Assembly (NCBI GenBank): GCA_020523885.1
Contig: JAJAPY010000003.1
Location: forward strand, 186,001-250,000
Length of the DNA stretch: 64,000 nt
Direction of reading: 5' to 3'
Source: Candidatus Liberimonas magnetica
GTDB taxonomy: Bacteria; Elusimicrobiota; Endomicrobiia; Endomicrobiales; JAFGIL01
This document shows positions 1 through 11,400 of this stretch, piece after piece. A program made the translations under genes and the position numbers. The stretch's first letter is position 1, and every line of letters starts with the position of its first letter. The notes beneath the pieces were generated by a model. The model was given only the letters and a program-made list of their open reading frames with translations. It was not told the DNA's origin and ran no database searches.

Positions 1-1
1 A

Positions 2-52
2 TACCTTGAAGGCAAGGAACTCCCGGGCATAGCCGTGCTCCCGGACAAATAA
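2..52 (+). CDS. pgk: Phosphoglycerate kinase, C-terminal end (partial)
   Basis: Only the last 16 codons are inside the window. They read YLEGKELPGIAVLPDK and then a stop. The 'LEGKELPGIA' segment is the very conserved C-terminal tail of phosphoglycerate kinase, which makes ATP from 1,3-bisphosphoglycerate in the cytoplasm. The next gene is a phosphoglycerate mutase, so adjacent genes encode successive steps of lower glycolysis. The rest of the gene lies upstream and cannot be judged. Confidence 0.82.
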   Translation, partial: YLEGKELPGIAVLPDK

Positions 53-72
53 ATTAGCATCGCTAATTTTAA

Positions 73-108
73 ATTACAGTGATAACTGTAATGATTACGG
101 TGATTATT
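73..108. repeat. Intergenic repeat, 'ATTACAGTGAT' family, short copy
   Basis: This AT-rich stretch between pgk and apgM repeats the words ATTACAGTGAT, CTGTAATGATTAC and GGTGATTATTA in both orientations. The same words recur at 15160-15245, 20960-21125 and 25700-25745, always between genes. The apgM ribosome site (AGAGGC) follows immediately. Confidence 0.5.
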
Positions 109-119
109 AGAGGCAAAAC

Positions 120-1325
120 ATGATAACTCAGGAATTCTTAAAGAAACTGGTAACTACTAACGAAAACAAGATTGTTATGCTTGTCTTTGACGGGCTAGGA
201 GGTTTGCCGAATGAAACCGGAAAGACTGAACTTGAAAGCGCAAAACACCCGAACCTTGATAAGTTTATAGAAAACGGTATATGCGGCTTTTCGGATCCGA
301 TCGCACCCGGCATAACTCCTGGTTCAGGCCCGGCTCATGTGGCCTTATTCGGCTATAATCCGTTGGAACACGAGATCGGCCGCGGGCTTTTGGATACTTT
401 AGGGATTGATTTTGATTTTACAAAACAAGACCTGGCAGCCCGCGGCAACTTTGCCACCTGTGATAAGAACGGAATAATTACAGATAGAAGAGCGGGAAGA
501 ATCGCAAGCGATAAAAGCGCCAGGTTTTGTAATGAAATATTAAAAGACATAGTTATCGAAGGCATAAAGACCTTTGTTTTGCCTGTAAAAGAGCACCGTT
601 TTTCTGTTATTTTCCGCGGTGAAGGTTTAAGCGATAAATTGGCTGATACAGACCCTCAAAAAGAGGGATTGAAAGCCCTGCCAGTAAAAAACTTAGACAA
701 AAATGCCGAATTTTCTGCCAAAATAGTCACCAAATTCATTCAAATAGCCAATGACAGATTGAAAAATGAGCAGCCGGCAAATACAGTACTCCTAAGGGGT
801 TTCTCAAAGATGATAGATATACCGCAATTTACAGATACATATCAGCTTAAATCAGCTGCTATAGCTCTTTATCCAATGTATAGGGGGCTTGCAAGGCTGG
901 TAGGCATGGAAGTGTTAAAGACCGGGACAACGATAGAAAGTGAGTTTCAAACCTTAAAGGAAAACTTTAATAAATACGATTTTTTCTTTATTCATATAAA
1001 ACAAACTGATTCATCAGGCGAGGATGGGGATTTCTCTAGAAAAGTAAAAGCCATAGAGGAAGCTGATGCTTCTATAAAAACCCTCGTTGAATTGAACCCT
1101 TCAGTAGTTGTTGTTACCGGGGACCATTCAACTCCGGCTGTATGGCACGGGCATTCCTGGCACCCTGTTCCTTTAATGATAAGTGCAAAGTTCTGCCGTA
1201 AAGACAACTCTAAGAGCTTTAATGAAAAAGAATGCATTACAGGCGGGCTCGGGAGAATATCTGCTCAGAGTATTATGGCATTAGCACTGGCCAATGCCGG
1301 AAAACTGAATAAATACGGTGCTTAA
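120..1325 (+). CDS. apgM: 2,3-bisphosphoglycerate-independent phosphoglycerate mutase, archaeal type
   Basis: The protein interconverts 3- and 2-phosphoglycerate in glycolysis. At 401 residues it has the length of the archaeal ApgM family rather than the roughly 510-residue bacterial GpmI. The alkaline-phosphatase-superfamily metal motifs are visible: 'LVFDGLGG' with Asp24 near the N-terminus, 'GSGPAHVALFGYNP' around residue 65, and 'GDHSTPAVWHGHSWHP' near residue 340, which supplies Asp and His metal ligands. The ATG is preceded by AGAGGC at 7 bases. It follows pgk and precedes secG, which has its own promoter beginning one base after the apgM stop. ApgM homologues occur in several bacterial phyla as well as archaea, so this alone does not prove recent transfer. 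Confidence 0.95.
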   Translation: MITQEFLKKLVTTNENKIVMLVFDGLGGLPNETGKTELESAKHPNLDKFIENGICGFSDPIAPGITPGSGPAHVALFGYNPLEHEIGRGLLDTLGIDFDFTKQDLAARGNFATCDKNGIITDRRAGRIASDKSARFCNEILKDIVIEGIKTFVLPVKEHRFSVIFRGEGLSDKLADTDPQKEGLKALPVKNLDKNAEFSAKIVTKFIQIANDRLKNEQPANTVLLRGFSKMIDIPQFTDTYQLKSAAIALYPMYRGLARLVGMEVLKTGTTIESEFQTLKENFNKYDFFFIHIKQTDSSGEDGDFSRKVKAIEEADASIKTLVELNPSVVVVTGDHSTPAVWHGHSWHPVPLMISAKFCRKDNSKSFNEKECITGGLGRISAQSIMALALANAGKLNKYGA

Positions 1326-1354
1326 TTGATTAAAATATAGTTTTTTGATAGAAT
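1326..1354 (+). promoter_or_regulatory. Sigma-70-type promoter for secG
   Basis: TTGATT, a 17-base spacer and TAGAAT begin directly after the apgM stop codon. The predicted start of transcription is near 1361, 15 bases before the secG ATG, and GAGG lies in between. Confidence 0.6.
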
Positions 1355-1375
1355 AAAACCGTGTGAGGTAATATT

Positions 1376-1678
1376 ATGTATGTAATGGTAGTAGTTCTTC
1401 ATGTAATTGTTTGTATAGGACTTGTATTAATAGTTCTTCTTCAATCAGGAAAAGGTGGAGGAATAGCCGGGTTATTTGGAGGAGGCGGTTCTGACCAGCT
1501 GTTTAGCGCACCTTCAGGAATGATCTTTATTAAAAAAGTTACCGTAGTAATGGCTATTGTGTTCATTTTGACGTCGCTTTTCCTTACTATATCGACTTCT
1601 AGAAGAGAATTCAGTTCTGTTACATCAAGGATCCCGATTCCGGTAGAAGCTCCTCAGCCTCCGGTACCCGGACAATAA
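1376..1678 (+). CDS. secG: Preprotein translocase subunit SecG
   Basis: SecG is the small integral-membrane subunit of the SecYEG channel. The 100-residue protein has two membrane segments, roughly residues 3-21 and 52-71. Between them lies the family's diagnostic stretch 'VLLQSGKGGGIAGLFGGGGS' and then the SDQLFSAPSG-type loop. The C-terminal tail is rich in Pro and Ser, as is common. The start ATG follows GTGAGG. secG next to glycolytic genes (pgk and tpiA or pgm) is a widespread bacterial arrangement. Confidence 0.95.
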   Translation: MYVMVVVLHVIVCIGLVLIVLLQSGKGGGIAGLFGGGGSDQLFSAPSGMIFIKKVTVVMAIVFILTSLFLTISTSRREFSSVTSRIPIPVEAPQPPVPGQ

Positions 1679-1697
1679 CTTAACAGAGACCAGTGAG

Positions 1698-1778
1698 CAG
1701 TAACCAGTGACCAATGAACCTTAAAGACTGGTCAATGGGAACGATTTTGGGTGTTGTCCCTCTGGTCACTGGTAACTG
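1698..1778. repeat. Intergenic inverted repeat, 'CAGTAACCAGTGACCA' family
   Basis: The arms at 1698-1713 and 1763-1778 (CAGTAACCAGTGACCA against TGGTCACTGGTAACTG) match at 15 of 16 positions. The loop holds further copies of CTGGTCA-like words. There is no T-run, so it is not an ordinary terminator. A coding copy of the same word family lies at 25187-25246. It sits between secG and tRNA-Leu. Confidence 0.65.
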
Positions 1779-1797
1779 ATTACTGTTAACTGTAAAT

Positions 1798-1879
1798 GCT
1801 GGGGTGGCGGAATTGGCATACGCGCACGTTTGAGGGGCGTGTCTCGTAAGAGATGCGGGTTCAAGTCCCGCCCCCAGCA
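1798..1879 (+). tRNA. tRNA-Leu (anticodon GAG)
   Basis: The acceptor arms GCTGGGG (1798-1804) and CCCCAGC (1872-1878) pair fully, with discriminator A. The anticodon stem CACGT/GCGTG closes a seven-base loop TTGAGGG, giving anticodon GAG at 1832-1834 and decoding CUC/CUU. A variable arm of the class II type and the T-loop GGTTCAAGTCC are present. The 3' CCA is not encoded. Confidence 0.93.
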
Positions 1880-1940
1880 CTTAATAAGTTTAGAGTTTAG
1901 AGTGAAACCAAAAGAAACACCTTAATTTCGGAGGGGTAAA

Positions 1941-2102
1941 ATGAGATACCTTTGCATGATTTTAGGTTTTATTACTGGAAAATGGTCTGTAAAGTGCCGG
2001 GAATGCAAAAATCTTGACGCTGAAAACGAATGTTACGGGCATTTAATGCCGGCAGAAATTATAGACAAAAATATATCTTGCGGATTCTGGAGTAAGAAGT
2101 AG
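1941..2102 (+). CDS. Small Cys-rich protein, 53 residues, unknown function
   Basis: The reading frame starts at ATG 1941 behind a strong ribosome site (GGAGGGG, 4 bases upstream) and encodes 53 residues. It has five cysteines: C5, the pair C19-x2-C22 in 'CREC', C31 and C47. The last four could form a small zinc site of the type CxxC-x8-C-x15-C. The end 'CGFWSKK' looks like the tail of small metal-binding proteins. A short hairpin with a T-run at the stop supports a real monocistronic gene between two tRNAs. I recognise no named family. Confidence 0.72.
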   Translation: MRYLCMILGFITGKWSVKCRECKNLDAENECYGHLMPAEIIDKNISCGFWSKK

Positions 2103-2123
2103 CCGATTCCTGTTGGCTTTTTT
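2101..2123 (+). terminator. Intrinsic terminator of the 53-residue gene
   Basis: AGCCGA (2101-2106) pairs with TTGGCT (2113-2118) around a six-base loop and is followed by a run of six T. The stem includes one G-T pair and overlaps the stop codon. Confidence 0.55.
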
Positions 2124-2169
2124 GCCTTTACTTGAAACTTATAATTTATAGCTTATTGCTGTAGTTCAT

Positions 2170-2241
2170 GCGGGTGTAGTTCAGTGGTAGAACGTCTCGT
2201 TGCCAACGAGAAGGTCGTGGGTTCAAGTCCCATCGCCCGCT
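2170..2241 (+). tRNA. tRNA-Gly (anticodon GCC)
   Basis: The acceptor arms GCGGGTG (2170-2176) and CGCCCGC (2234-2240) pair with one G-T pair. The anticodon stem TCTCG/CGAGA encloses TTGCCAA, giving GCC at 2202-2204. The T-arm GTGGGTTCAAGTCCCAT is canonical. The 3' CCA is not encoded. Confidence 0.95.
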
Positions 2242-2317
2242 CTTAACTTCAGTGCATAGTACATAGTTCTTAGTGAAACCATAAAAAACACAACATACTT
2301 ACATCTTAATAGCATAT

Positions 2318-2356
2318 AAAAAAAGCGAAATAGGAATGAATTCTTTTTCGCTTTTT
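2318..2356. terminator. Bidirectional terminator hairpin
   Basis: AAAAAGCGAAA before 2330 pairs with TTTTTCGCTTTTT at 2344-2356, with T-runs on both strands. It lies between tRNA-Gly (plus) and the end of the giant gene (minus), so it can end transcription from both sides. The flanks (2249-2265 and 2380-2398) carry GTGCATAG/CTATGTGC words that could extend the stem. Confidence 0.7.
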
Positions 2357-2400
2357 ATTTTTTATACTTTGTACTTTGCACTATGCCCTATGTGCTGCCT

Positions 2401-5400
2401 TTAAGCTGCTGACTTAATCGCTCTTATAGCAGCGGGCATTGCCTCAAGTGTCTTATTCTTGAATTTATCTACTAAACCTTTTTCTTCCCTGCCTACATAG
2501 AAAGCAAGGAGCTCTAAAGATATGGCTATTGAATCAGGCATCGCTGCCGGATCAAATTTTGAAGAACTAATATTGCCTATCAATGGGTTTAGAGCTTTTA
2601 CAGCCAGGCGGTGAACTTCAATAGGAGTTATCGGGCTGTTTTCATCTTCAGTAACTATTTTCAATCTACGGACTATATTTAAGACATCTGCATCAACGCT
2701 TGGCTTTTGTGCCGAATCATTTAACTTCTTTATTATGTCTTCTATTTTATCATTTGCGGAAATATCATAAGCAAGTTTAGCCTCTGCTATTAACTGCCCG
2801 AAGAATTTCGTATATATACCGTTCTCATCAGCAAAAGGCCTGTTACTTTCAATGTATTTATTTTGCTCAAGTCTTTCAAATAGACCTCTTACATAACCTA
2901 CGGCATACTCAACCTTCCTTGAATCCAATAATTTCAACAGGTCATCTATTTGTTTATGCTTCTTGAATTCTGCAGTTATATCACCCAGCAGGTACATGTC
3001 ATTTTCTAAACTGGATGAATCAGAAACGGTTTTTATTTTTGGAAGTTTAGCATGTTCTTTAAGCTCATAATACTTTTTCAATATAAGGATTATGGCCATT
3101 TCAGCACTGGCTGGCGGCAATAATTTATCAGGAACCTTAAGAGCCTCTGTATAACCTCTTTCAAATTGATATTTTGGATCTTTCGATAACTTCTTTTCTA
3201 TTTCTTTTAAATTATCCAGAATAAACCTTGAAAAACTGTTAGAAGAGCCGAAAAGTTCAACTCCCTTTTCAATTACTTCATAAGGAAGTTCCAAATTCAT
3301 TGAAAATTGGCTTATAATAAGCAAATCCTGCAGTTTATTTTTAAACTCTGCCAGGTCTTTAATATCAATATCGTAGCCTTTTTCAGATTTAAACCGCAAA
3401 TAGGTATTTTTATCTATAAGGCTTGCATCTACATTATCATCTATCGAAATACTTAACACTACTTTTATGCTGTTTAGTTCACAGAATTTTGACAGGTCGT
3501 TATTCAGAACCGCATGAGGAAACTCTACCGATAAATCACTAAAAGGATTACCCCTGCTTATTTTAGTCCTTATTACCTTTAAATGATCTTTGATTTCATC
3601 AATGGTCAATGTAGTATCCGATGCATCCATAATATAGCCGTCAAGGGCAAAGGCGCCAAGCTTTTCTTGGAGCTTATCGATCTTATCACCTATTTCTTTC
3701 AAATCAACTTGGCCACAATCCATCGCCACCCGCATTCCTTCCTTACGGGTTTTTTCAATTATTCCTTTTATATTTATGAGCTCTTCTCTGCTAAGGGCAT
3801 CAATTGCAAGGGAAGATAAGACTATCGTATCTATGTGTTCTTGTTTAAGGTTTTCAATAAAAGCCAAAGAATTTACATGATCCAATGAATCTTTTTGTAA
3901 ATCAACAGTTGTAGAAAGTACCGAACCTGGTTTTGAGTAGCCGGAGGATGACTTCATCTTTAACATCGTTTCTATCAGATGATATTTCTTAATTGAATCT
4001 TCTTTATTTATAATCATGTCATAATCGCTCTTGTTTTTAGGCCCTTTGTCAGTATCCGAACGGCTGCCGTCATAGACCAGCACCTCTGTGGAAAAATCAT
4101 ATTTCATATTTGCATCTATGTCATAACTTGCCTGAATTATATCTATCTTGCCGTCTTTCATTCCAAGCCGTTCTTTTATAACGGGGTTTTCATTAATGTT
4201 TCTTAGGGCATTTGAAAAAACCAAATTCAGATTTTCCAAATTAGGAGGGGAATCCACGCAAACAACTTTAACGTTATCTATTTCGGCTATAGATAATCCC
4301 CTGATAGCCAGATTATCCACCCTGGCATCCGGCCTTGCCCTCAAGAAAGATTCTTTTGTTGTTATATAAAACGAATTAATACCAAGACCCTTTAAAACTT
4401 TTGTATTGTTAAAATCTACGTCATTAAATTCCAAAGAAGATACCACCCAGTTTGTTTTGTACAAACCCGGAGCAATTGTTTTAATAGGAATTCTGGCATT
4501 AGGATAAATTCGCTTAATGAGCCCAAGGATAGAATCCTCACTAAGTTTTCCGGTTAACACAGCCTTCGGCCCGGTTATACTCTTTAGTACTTTTTTCAGA
4601 GTTGCAGCAACATTTCTTTTTTGCCGGGATTGTGATACAGCATCAATTATTGAAGACAGCTTCTGTTTTGAAATACCAGAATAGTTTTCATCCGGGATTT
4701 TAATAGAGCTGAGTAAAGGACTTGCCTCATCTTGTTTTTGTTGCTTTGGGCTTCCGTTTAGTTCCATAAGGACTTCTTCAAGCTGTTCCCTTACATAAGT
4801 CATTGTTGCTTGTTGGCTTTTGTCAGCCCTAAATAAATTAGTGCCGTTAAATAATAGGGTTGAGCTTTTAATACTTTCTAATAATCTATTTAACCTTTCA
4901 TTCTTAAAATGTTCTTCGCTCAAAGCTTCCTTTATGGTCTTACCTGCCCAATATACATCCAAAATACCAGTCTTATTCATAAAAAAGATCAATCTCTCTA
5001 AAAAGGCAAATAGGCTAAAATTACCAATTTTTGTTGCCATGCCAAAATCAATTAGCATCACGTCGCCAGATTCATTAAACAAAATATTTTTTGTTGTAAA
5101 ATCATTGTGCCAATAACCTGCTTGGTGCATAGACTCAAGTGTCTTTGAGGCCTTCACAAGAACTTCTATTTTCTTGCGGCTATCCAACGACTTCCATGAG
5201 CTGCTGTATAAATCTTTTCCATTTTCTATGCCAGCATACTTAGTCCACACTTTTCCGTCATCATCTACTCCTATCTCAATTAATTCCGGAAATCCTTGCT
5301 CCAATTTCAAACCCCTGGAATTTAGTTCAGCCACTATCCTTGCTTCTTCGATTGCATCCTTATTAGCACGCAATAGTCCGGGAGCACCGACAAATGCGGT

Positions 5401-8400
5401 TTTATAATAGGTACCTGCCGCTCCTGCAAAAACCTTTCCAAAAGCGCCTTTACCGAGCTCCCTTTTATCGCCTGTTTCAAATTTATCTGGAGATAATTTC
5501 TTTCTTAGAAATTTGTCTTCTTTTATTTTTTCTATAATGTCATCTTTTTTCGCTAAATTACTTCCGGTAGCATACATTATCAAACCAGTTGCATTACCTG
5601 CTGCAAAAGCAGCGGTATGAACTATATGAAAATTAATTAGATTGATCAGTTCCTGGAACTTTATAAATATAATGGATTGTGAATGTATTATTTGGTTCCC
5701 ATAGGCAAAAAATTCATGTTTTGTTTTAAAATGTTTTTTTTCGTGGTGTTCTATTATGCTTCTTTGTAGAGGCTCGGAAAGTTTACTAAACGCTGCGGCA
5801 TCAATGAAAATTACATTTGGCACTGACTCGACTACTTTTGCTATTTCGCCTTTTTTGAACTCCTCGCCTGCTGGAAGGTCTTTTTTATCTTTTATTTCAA
5901 CTTTATACGTGAGTGTTAATTCATCTGCAATCTTATTAGGCCCGGCCCGGGTGGGGGAACTGTCATTTAGAGCTTTCTTAATGCTTACAGCCTGATAGGC
6001 CATAAGAACTGAACCGGTTAATGGTGTTATCAGTAACGACAGGACTGTCAATACAGCCATTACTACTTTAGAGCTCTTATCAGACTTGGATAACTTATCA
6101 GCAAATATCCCTGAAAGAAAAGAAACAGCTACCGCGCCCAAGGCACCTGCTAAACCGAACAAACCTATTAAACCTATCACAGCAGCGGCACTTATCCCGG
6201 CTGCAGCACCGAACGCAATCCAGGAGCCCTTAACAGATGCCGGTTTTACTCCTTGTGAGTGTTTCCAATGAGCTTTTAAAAGCCTTTCTTTTATGACAAG
6301 ATTAATGATCTCATTTTTAATCACTTCGCTCAGTTCTCTAGGCTCGAGTTTGTTAAAATATTCTTTTCTAATATATATGGTATTGAACGTTACACCCGAA
6401 TGAATATCAAATGCCGCAGAAGCCTGGTCCTGTTCTATTAAAATAATGTTTATTTTTTTCACCCTGGCCCAGATATCAATTTCCTGAATGCCTATAAGGA
6501 AAGCTTCAATATCCGTCAGCTTTTCTCCTACAGCGATTTTATCAATATCATTATAATCAAACACTGCTGTCTGGCCTCTTAAACGCTGCACAGCTTTGGT
6601 TATTTTATCTATTTCGCTTTGAGTACCGTATTTCCACGGAGTTGTATTGAAATTTCCGAATATATAGCTTCCACTTCCTATAGAGGTAGATTCCCTTATA
6701 ACCGTATCCTGAATTTCCTCAGAAGAAAATGATTGGATGAACTCCGTTGCTCTTTTGAATCTACTTTCTATAATCTCCTCTTCATCCTTCGACTTAACAT
6801 CAGCAAATTTGTGTTTAAAACTGGTACGGGCAAGTTTTAGAATCCTTGAATATGTAAGGTTAAAAGCTTTAGCTATGGCATAGAGTTCCTGGTTGATGGT
6901 AGTCGAAAAAACTCCTGAATCGTCAGTATTTACAGACACTTCCAGTTCTCTTCCTTTATATTCACCGGAATTTTCAGAGAACCTGCCGGTGTGCTTGTAA
7001 TTTAGGAAAAACCCTATTACATGGTCCTTATAAGATTGAAATGGACCTATAAAAACATTGGAAGATGGATTTGATTCTATACAAATATCTTTTTCTATAA
7101 TCTTATTAAGCAAATATTCCCTTATTAGTTCAAGGTTATAGACCAATTCAGGAGTATAGCGTACTTTTATATTCGCTTTCAATCTTTTCTTTTCTTTATC
7201 TACCGTAAAATTGATCCTGCTTAAAATAGATTTCCTCTTTTGTGCTGATATTTTTTTTGATATCGCAAGATTTAATATCACAGCTTCTATCGTAGTTTCA
7301 CCGCTTATTATTTTGTCTTTGAATTTATTTCCCGGGTTAGTTAAAATACCGTTTAATATATTTAAATCGTCAAGTTCTTCAAGAAGGGCATTCCTATCCA
7401 TTTTAAATCCGGGATTATATTTTGCCAGCTTTTCCTGTAAATCTAACAACCATTTAACAGTCGCTATTCTTTCCTCGATTTCACAATCCTTTATTTTATT
7501 ATCCCCTATATATTTCTTAAAATTTAAGCCGATCGCTACTCCATGGCCTATTCTTTTAAGTGGCATTCTATCAGTTGAAAGCGCCATCACTTCTTCAAAA
7601 TGCATCAAAGCTGAATCAAGGGGGGCATCTCCAAAACTCTCCCCGACATGATAGGTCATCGGCAGTGTTTCTAAGCCGTATTTTTCAAGTTCAGTGCTGA
7701 ACTGGCGGACAGCTTCAAGAAATATCCGGGGCGGATTTCCTTCTTCCTTATGTGCAGCATCTATTGCCACCACTCTTTTTCTTATTTTTGGGTTTTCTTT
7801 AAGTATCTTCCCAAGGATTCTGAATTGCTCTAGGTAGGGCATTTTAAGCGGGCCTATAGGCTTCATAAACGATGGGATGATCCTGCACGTCAGTCCCGCT
7901 TCGCCTTGTTTTAAGTTTTGTGCAATCTCTTTTTCAGCATCATCATAACCTTCGGCCATGCCCAGGAATGTTGCAACAAGCATTTCTTCGGTATAATCAC
8001 CATAAAATGAAGTCCTTTCTTCCATATAGCGTACGCCGTTCCTGTAATTTGTCAAAGCTATGACCCTTGCACTCTCTCTCATATCCGCCCTGACTTGTAC
8101 AGGCGTTTTTCCCTTTGTAACGGATTTTGAAAAATCAGCTACTTTCAGGAACTCGGGCAAGCTTCCTCCCATACTCTTGTATTCAACCAAGTTAATGAAT
8201 TTATGAAGGAAAAGTGCATAAGATTTATAATTCAGTTCTATGGTTTTAACTAGGCTGGCCAAGGCTGGTTTATCCGCAGGCAAACCTTTTATAAGGTCAT
8301 AAAGTTCTTGTTCTTCGATATCGCTTTTGATGGGCGGAAGATTTACTTTTTCAAGATATTCATTAACAGAATCAATTACAATTTCACGCCATTCAATGGC

Positions 8401-11400
8401 ATTTTTAACTATATATATTGCTTCTTCGTTGCTTTCTTCTATCCAAGAGAGCGGATCCTCTTTTGCAAGCACTTGTTTCCACCTGGTAAGAGCATTCACA
8501 GAGGCTGTTAAATGCGAATGAAGCTCGGCTTTAGGAAGGGTTTCGATAAATTCGCGCACCGGGTCTTCGTCTCTTGGCCTGAAAGTCTTCACTTCAGCCT
8601 TATCCCTTTTGTATATCTTATTTAGCTGAGAGATCCTTCTTCTGGCTCTGTCAATTAAATATTCGCTTAAAAATTCCAGGTTTAAAAGATTTCCATAATG
8701 TAGGGGGTTTTCTATAAGCTCATAATTCATAATAAACTTGCCTGTTTTTTCATTAAAATTAATTTTTATATCAGCTATATTTGCAGCACCTAAGAAGTAA
8801 AAGTACCCTTCCTGGCTTATATTGGTAAATGATTCTTTGATTCTTTCATAATCCTCATCACTAATTGCTTTTGGATTTTTCAACCTGTATTCATCAAGGG
8901 ACTTAATTCCCAGATCCATGGTATATTTGCGATAATCTTCAAAATCAACCCTGTATTTAGCCTTTAACTTTTTTATTTCTAAAACCTTAAATAGCCTTAT
9001 AAACAGGCTTGCTTTTTCAAGCGCTTTAATTTCTTTTGAAATTTCCGCTAAATTCCATGATTTTTCAATAAATTTCTTATCAAGCTGTATCCTTTCAAGC
9101 AGGCTTATATAGTAAGGCTCTCTCTGCCAATTTTCAAGCCTTCTTGAACTTTGAGTCGCTTCATTTGCCAGGGTAAGAATGAAAAGGAATGTATTATCAA
9201 CATTGAATTTTTGGTTTTTAAATTTGCCAAGATATTTTACAGCCTCAAGTAAATCATGCCTTATATTATAGTTTTGATACCCCTTCAAATCTTCCGGTAA
9301 AAAATCAAGAATTTCTTCTAAATAGTCATCCCTGATCATTTCTGCACTTTTTGCCCGGTAATCATCATAGCTGAAAGGGTTGGTGGGATCAACCTTAGAA
9401 TAACCGATGCCATGAAGCAGCCCTAAAAATGACAACAGTTCCATATAACCGCTGCCATACCTTTGTTCAAGCCTATTGCGGTATTTACTCGGTGTTTGTT
9501 GGGTGATCTGAAGCAGTTGGTTATGCATTCTTATAATATGTTTTATATTATGAGGAACAAAAGCAAATTTTCTGCTCTTTAACGATATGCCTATAAGGTC
9601 GCGGATCAGTATATTTTCAAATTTTTTATACTTAACAAGAAACTCAAGCCTATCTTCGGGTTTGACGTTGATTATAAGCTGGGAGAATAATTTGTATGTT
9701 TGTTCCCTGACCAGATCTATGTCTTCTTTAAAATCGGGATAATCGCCTTCCAGGCCGAATATCAAATCAATTGAGTCATAGATACTTTTCGGTATTTCCG
9801 AGTAAATAAGGAAATTATCAACGTCAAGGCTGTCCAAGCTCATTAGTTTTTCTAAAAAAGCCGTCCTGGCAGGGACAGGAATAATAGATAATGAGTGAAT
9901 TTCTTTTTCCAGAACTTCAAGGAGACTATAAGCAAGCTCGTCTTTGCTATTAATGGTCCGTGCAGCATTGAGGTTATTTGCAAGCAGTCTTAAAACATCC
10001 CGATATTTTTTCCTAAACCCGGGAATAGTCTCAAGCTCGTGTATATCGGTAAACTTTTGCCTGTTCCTAACAATATAATCAGATATTTTCGGGCCGATTC
10101 CATTTATCTTATTAAGCTCTTTTGTCAATACATCAGTATCCATAGCTTTTAATATTTCAAGCAATATTGCTTTTCTATATTCTGCAAGCGCCTCCATTAT
10201 TTCGCCTGTCTGGGTTGAATCTTCAACTTCAACTCCTATTACACCGGTAACCCGTGCATGATAATCGTTCCCGTCTTTACTAGACATTCTGTCTCCGGTA
10301 AAGAGTATCTTTGGCCGGCTGCAACCGAACATCTTAGCTGCAATTTTCAGGCCTGTTGCCTTTGTGTATGGGGTTGCATAGATGAGCTGGTTTACCGGGT
10401 CTCTATAATTGCCTACCATGTGCCCCTGGGCAAATGGGTGGCCTTTATCAAAATCAAGCGGGATATCCAAGCCGTGCTCTGCAAAACTATTATTAAGTTC
10501 CTTCCAATATCTATTTGTAGTGGCTGCCCTTTCCTGGCTTAGCGCCAAAGCACCTGGGGAGATTTTAGCTAATCTTTGCTTATTCTTGATAATTGTAGGT
10601 ATTGGACATTCCTTATCTATAGTAAATGTTGTAATACCTGCTGTACCAGAAAGGATATCAGTTAGGTTCGGTATATGGATCAAATCATTAAAAGCATCAG
10701 CCAATTGTTCCTTTGTAATTTGCTCTAGATTTTCTAAGAAAATACCTTTTCTTTTTAAAATTTCATTTATAATTGTAATTTCAATTATGGATTCAGAATT
10801 ATTAGAATATTTAAACTCATTACAGAAAATTGCAGGATCAATTTCATCTTTTTTGTAATTAGAATACTCTGCATAGTCCTCATGAACGAATATCCTAAGT
10901 TTTCCCGGTTCTATTTCAAACCTTACTATTCCAGGCATAATATCAACCCAGTTAAACGGGTAGTTAGGAGCAACTTCTGTTTTATCATGCATCCTTTCAA
11001 TTACAGGAGTATTAGGAACATCCATCCCGGTAACTTTCTTCCAGCACTCCCCTGCCAGCTTATAAAATAGGAGTTTTTGTTCGTGCTCAAAATCATCTAC
11101 GTCCCCTTCTTCGCTTACAAAAGCCTGCTTTTCTTTATTATATCTGTATCTCTGCGCACCGTTACATGCATATAAATAAATATTATTCCTTAAATCTTCT
11201 CTTATGTAATTTAATACCTTTACCTGGGCTCTTTCCAAAGATGAACTTGTCATCAAGACAACAGGGATGCCGAGTGACAAGATCTCGTGAAGGAATGCAA
11301 GGTTATCATCAGATATTCTGTTATCCATGCCCTTTGCCAGCAAGGTACCGTCAATGTCTGAGACATAAAGTTGAATTTCACCTGATTTAATAAACTCTAT

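Noticed and set aside
1680-1880. 66-residue minus-strand frame
   Set aside because: It is made of the 1698-1778 repeat and the reverse strand of tRNA-Leu, with no ribosome site. Useful only because it shows the same QLPVTRG peptide as the coding repeat copy.
10409-10858. 149-residue plus-strand frame opposite the giant gene
   Set aside because: The opposite strand carries the HAD domain with recognisable motifs in this range, and this frame shows no known domain or ribosome site. Similar antisense frames at 7211-7651 and 12149-12478 were rejected for the same reason.
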